A DNA stretch of 23,673 nucleotides from Apostichopus leukothele (Eukaryota; Echinodermata; Holothuroidea; Aspidochirotida; Stichopodidae), in assembly GCA_010014835.2 (NCBI GenBank), contig JAAAKB020000013.1:1130084-1153756 (forward strand), given 5' to 3'. Position 1 is the stretch's first letter. Every line of letters begins with the position of its first letter. This document shows, piece by piece, positions 21,601-23,673 of this stretch. Under the pieces are notes generated by a model. That model did no database searches. It saw only the letters and a list, made by a program, of their open reading frames with translations, and had not been told where the DNA came from. Position numbers and translations under genes: made by a program.

Positions 21601-22537
21601 ATAAAATCTGAGATAAACCCAGCTAACCATGAAACCTTCGATGAAAATTATAAATATAAATTAGGGAGGAAGTATTGGAATTTAGCACTTAGGCCTATGG
21701 TGATTTATCAAAATATTATTTATGACAGGGTTAAATATTATACCAACAACCAATATATATAGAAGTACTTGTAAAGAATATAGCACATGGAACAAGAGAA
21801 ACTAACAAAGCTACACAAATGTCCACAATTGGAGAGGGACCTTATTGAAGTTGTCATGAAAACTTTTAAGAAGAGGCATTTAACATTGAAGTTTCCTAGT
21901 ATGAAGACATTGATGGGGATATACCTGTAATGATGAGACATGGATGAGATCCAGGCACCAGTCCAAGCAGCCTCATAACAATGGAAACCATTACAACGAT
22001 CAATGGTAGGTCTTTCACTCTGAGCTTTAGACCCAACGGTGGTAGTTCGTGATCCCCAATCGACTGCTTTAAAGCTACCGTTACGCCAACTATGTAAGCT
22101 GATAGTCCATATAAATGTGTATGAAACAGGTATTCAACATTGAAAGTTGCTAAGTAGAGGAAAACATAAACTACTGACGAACAAATGGCTGACCCTGCAG
22201 TCACAATTACAAAAAACAAGAGCATTTCCAATGCCCCCCATATTGGCTCCAATAGTTTGCCACATAAAAGCACAAATGCGAAGTCTATGATCACAAACCA
22301 AATGTGTATCTCTACAAACTGATGAGTAACTAAGCTCCAGAAATGAAACCCTGGAGGGAAGATCAGCCCAGGGGTTACCGACAGGGCATTGAGGAATGAT
22401 TCTGTGTCGACAAATATAGATATAAAATATAAGAAAACCACTCCAACACAAACTGATTTCACCACAACACTGCTCTTGTTAAACATCAGCCTAATGTAGT
22501 CGGCGTTTACTGGCGACGTCGGGCTCACAGATGCCAT
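15435..22537 (-). CDS. TMEM115: Transmembrane protein 115, Golgi
   Basis: TMEM115 (PL6) is a Golgi multi-span protein with a rhomboid-like fold. It is known to bind the COG tethering complex and to affect Golgi-to-ER retrograde traffic. Coding segments on the minus strand are 22537-21925, 21635-21492, 21074-20951 and 15654-15435. They join in phase to 1101 nt (366 residues; human 351). The N-terminal half has hydrophobic spans near residues 22-43, 66-92, 103-131, 142-158 and 177-195. Conserved parts are FPPGFHFWSLVTH (60-72), LLEPIWGALE (95-104), SWVYLRFYQ (209-217), GRGDMAD (224-230), YDVGAPSSITINLPGTDP (270-287) and ERLSRVEEQTQWPSMD (303-318). The Ser/Ala/Thr-rich tail is variable, as in relatives. 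The ATG lies in AAAATGG, a good context. It is convergent with SEPHS2. Confidence 0.95.
15655..20950 (-). other. TMEM115 intron 3, 5.3 kb
   Basis: This very long intron separates the last exon from the rest of the gene. No nested gene was recognised on either strand. It is notable for dense TACTGTA/TACAGTA words (about eighteen exact copies), G and C homopolymer runs at 17485-17512 and 20893-20905, and a 13-bp inverted repeat at 20085-20200. The donor is AAG|GTATGA. Confidence 0.85.
20085..20200. repeat. 13-bp inverted repeat, 116-bp span
   Basis: AAGACCCTAGTAT (20085-20097) is exactly inverted as ATACTAGGGTCTT (20188-20200), with 90 bp between. The inside is more GC-rich than its surroundings. 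The size would suit a very small non-autonomous DNA transposon, but no matching target-site duplication is visible beside the arms. It may be chance or a fold of another kind. Confidence 0.45.
20951..21074 (-). CDS. TMEM115: TMEM115 coding exon 3
   Basis: This exon encodes residues 253-293 plus two bases. Its VHSFLVKIKVCKKQIRKYDV followed by GAPSSITINLPGTDPADAERR aligns closely with human VHSLLVKVKICQKTVKRYDV and the segment after it. The acceptor is AACCAG|TC and the donor AAG|GTATGA. Confidence 0.94.
21492..21635 (-). CDS. TMEM115: TMEM115 coding exon 2
   Basis: This exon encodes residues 206-252. FMVSWVYLRFYQ is followed by GRGDMADSFNFASFFPEVVR, matching human SSWVYLRFYQ and GRGDMADHFAFATFFPEIL. 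It begins and ends in phase 1. The acceptor CGAAG|GT follows a T-rich tract and the donor is GCAG|GTATTT. The introns on either side are short (289 and 417 nt). Confidence 0.94.
21925..22537 (-). CDS. TMEM115: TMEM115 coding exon 1
   Basis: This exon encodes residues 1-204 plus one base, nearly all of the membrane-embedded region. It starts MASVSPTSPVNADYI, includes VFLYFISIFVDTESFL and the FPPGFHFW and EPIWGALE motifs, and ends CLIITG across the splice. The donor is ACAG|GTATAT. An overlapping 105-codon minus-strand frame at 22134-22451 is only a shadow. Confidence 0.95.
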
Positions 22538-23400
22538 TTTGCTACATGTCCTGTGTTCGAACTCTTTTTCGCTCCAGATGACTGATCTAACACCTCCCCA
22601 AATTAGGAACTTTCCTGCTAGTTTATCAACCGGCGATATAACCTACTAGTACTACCCACACAGTGTGTGAAGAGGATGAAGGCTAGGCTTAAGATAGGAT
22701 GTGCGTTAAACTCACATACTAAACCTACAGTCGCAATAGGACAGTTTATAGATTTCGTACTACACTAATAGCCCACACGTAGGATGTTGTTTTCCATCCT
22801 TAGATAGGAGGATCATGGATGTCGCCCTCAACAGTAGCTAAGATATTACTTAACTAGATCCGAAAGCTTCCGTAAACGGAAATTGCAAACTTCGTGTGTT
22901 TTTATAAATTGTTTAGTAGTTTTAGCATGCTGAAATGTGCTATTTAAATTCTTTATGATTAATGTTAGAGACTCGGATCTTACGTTGAGGTTATAGTCGT
23001 TTAACCGTGCCCTAATCACTTATCTGACGGTAATCCCAGATTATATGACTGCGACGATGCACAACGTTTACACGATCGATTCAAAGCTGTAATTAACTAG
23101 CTGCACCATAAATTTTGAAGTCAGGATCTTCTAAATTTGTCATGCCTTTGTCTGTAGTGAGTGTTTACCTTGCTGTAGTGTTGGAATATGTGATGTGGAG
23201 TTTTGGTGAACTCAAAAGTCACTGAGATATTGGGTAAATCTGAGCAGCCTACTCGGCGGATAGGCTGGTCGTACAATGAACTCGTTTCGTTGATCGCGTG
23301 AAGTCAACAATATATGTAACAAAAGAGAGGATCTACTACCTTTCAGATGCGTTTATACGGTAATATTTAGTCCACGCGTAGGTAGTAGATTTTCTTGACT
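22538..23400. other. Upstream flank of TMEM115
   Basis: This should include the 5' UTR and promoter of TMEM115. I see no coding exon and no clear TATA box. The sequence is somewhat richer in CpG than the introns. An 11-bp inverted repeat lies at 23331-23390. Confidence 0.45.
23331..23390. repeat. 11-bp inverted repeat
   Basis: ATCTACTACCT (23331-23341) is the exact reverse complement of AGGTAGTAGAT (23380-23390), with 38 bp between. It lies just before the retroelement-like fragment. It could mark a small element edge or be chance. Confidence 0.5.
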
Positions 23401-23420
23401 AAAACATAGATCTAGGCACT

Positions 23421-23673
23421 GGCAAATTCCAACCATACAGAAAACCCAACGGCCCACCCGTATACATTAACCGATTGTCAAACCGCCTCCCAGAAATATT
23501 AAACAACATCTCATTAGCCATTGGGAAAATAATCTACTCCCTATCCTCCAACCAGGGAGTTGTTCCATAACAACTCCCTGCTCCAACAAAGATAGCTAAG
23601 GCAGTCCCTGACTATGAAGGGTACACCCGCAATCTGGAAGACCTCAGCGGCAATACCGTCAAGCCCAAAAACC
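23421..23673 (+). mobile_element. Retroelement RT-like fragment (Penelope-like?)
   Basis: Reading from about 23421, the translation contains FQPYRKPNGPPVYINRLSN, which resembles the YRKPN..P.YIN..SNHPP segment found after the reverse-transcriptase core in Penelope-like and related retroelement proteins of marine invertebrates. The piece looks partial and degraded, and the right window edge cuts it. The family call is tentative. It has higher C and A content than the nearby sequence. Confidence 0.45.
23553..23580. repeat. Perfect 12-bp hairpin in the retroelement fragment
   Basis: CAGGGAGTTGTT (23553-23564) pairs exactly with AACAACTCCCTG (23569-23580) across a four-base loop CCAT. It lies inside the retroelement-like fragment. 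It may be an element feature or a later rearrangement. Confidence 0.85.

Noticed and set aside
22134-22451. 105-codon minus-strand frame
   Set aside because: It overlaps TMEM115 exon 1 in another frame and has no conserved content.
23331-23390. let-7-like microRNA hairpin (GGTAGTAG word)
   Set aside because: The let-7 seed GAGGTAG is not present on either strand, the arms match let-7 only in part, and the 38-base spacer does not form the expected precursor fold.

Overview
This window is animal nuclear DNA. It is AT-rich, with long introns, GT-AG splice sites and AATAAA poly(A) signals, and it holds two conserved metazoan genes placed tail to tail. I think a deuterostome invertebrate, perhaps an echinoderm, is most likely. 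That is a weak inference from the selenoprotein form of SEPHS2, the protein similarities and the many TAGGCCTA-like words.

Left half, plus strand: SEPHS2 (selenophosphate synthetase 2) runs from 2122 to 8225 in seven coding exons that join in phase to give 405 residues. Codon 29 is an in-frame TGA at the known selenocysteine position. Eight bases after it the coding strand can fold into a long hairpin (2217-2255), as expected of a selenocysteine redefinition or readthrough element. Two sites resembling Staf/ZNF143 motifs lie upstream. A diverged second copy of the terminal coding exon sits at 10712-10881, just after a 100-N assembly gap. It has the same acceptor phase and its own stop. A SECIS-like hairpin lies downstream of this second copy (12046-12104). 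I could not find a SECIS in the 1.7 kb behind the first copy, which has its own good poly(A) signal near 9948.

Right half, minus strand: TMEM115, a Golgi multi-span membrane protein, runs from 22537 down to 15435 in four coding exons (366 residues). Its last intron is 5.3 kb. The genes converge, and roughly 12.1-14.9 kb holds no recognisable gene.

Other content: a 27-bp minisatellite directly before the first terminal exon, a 140-bp tandem duplication beside the gap, several perfect inverted repeats, a strong excess of the word TACTGTA/TACAGTA across non-coding DNA, and a short retroelement reverse-transcriptase-like fragment at the right edge.

The most interesting possibility is that one selenophosphate synthetase gene uses alternative terminal exons that differ in whether the mRNA carries a SECIS. 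The UGA-proximal hairpin would be shared by both forms. The alternative is that the gap hides the rest of a second, tandem SEPHS gene.
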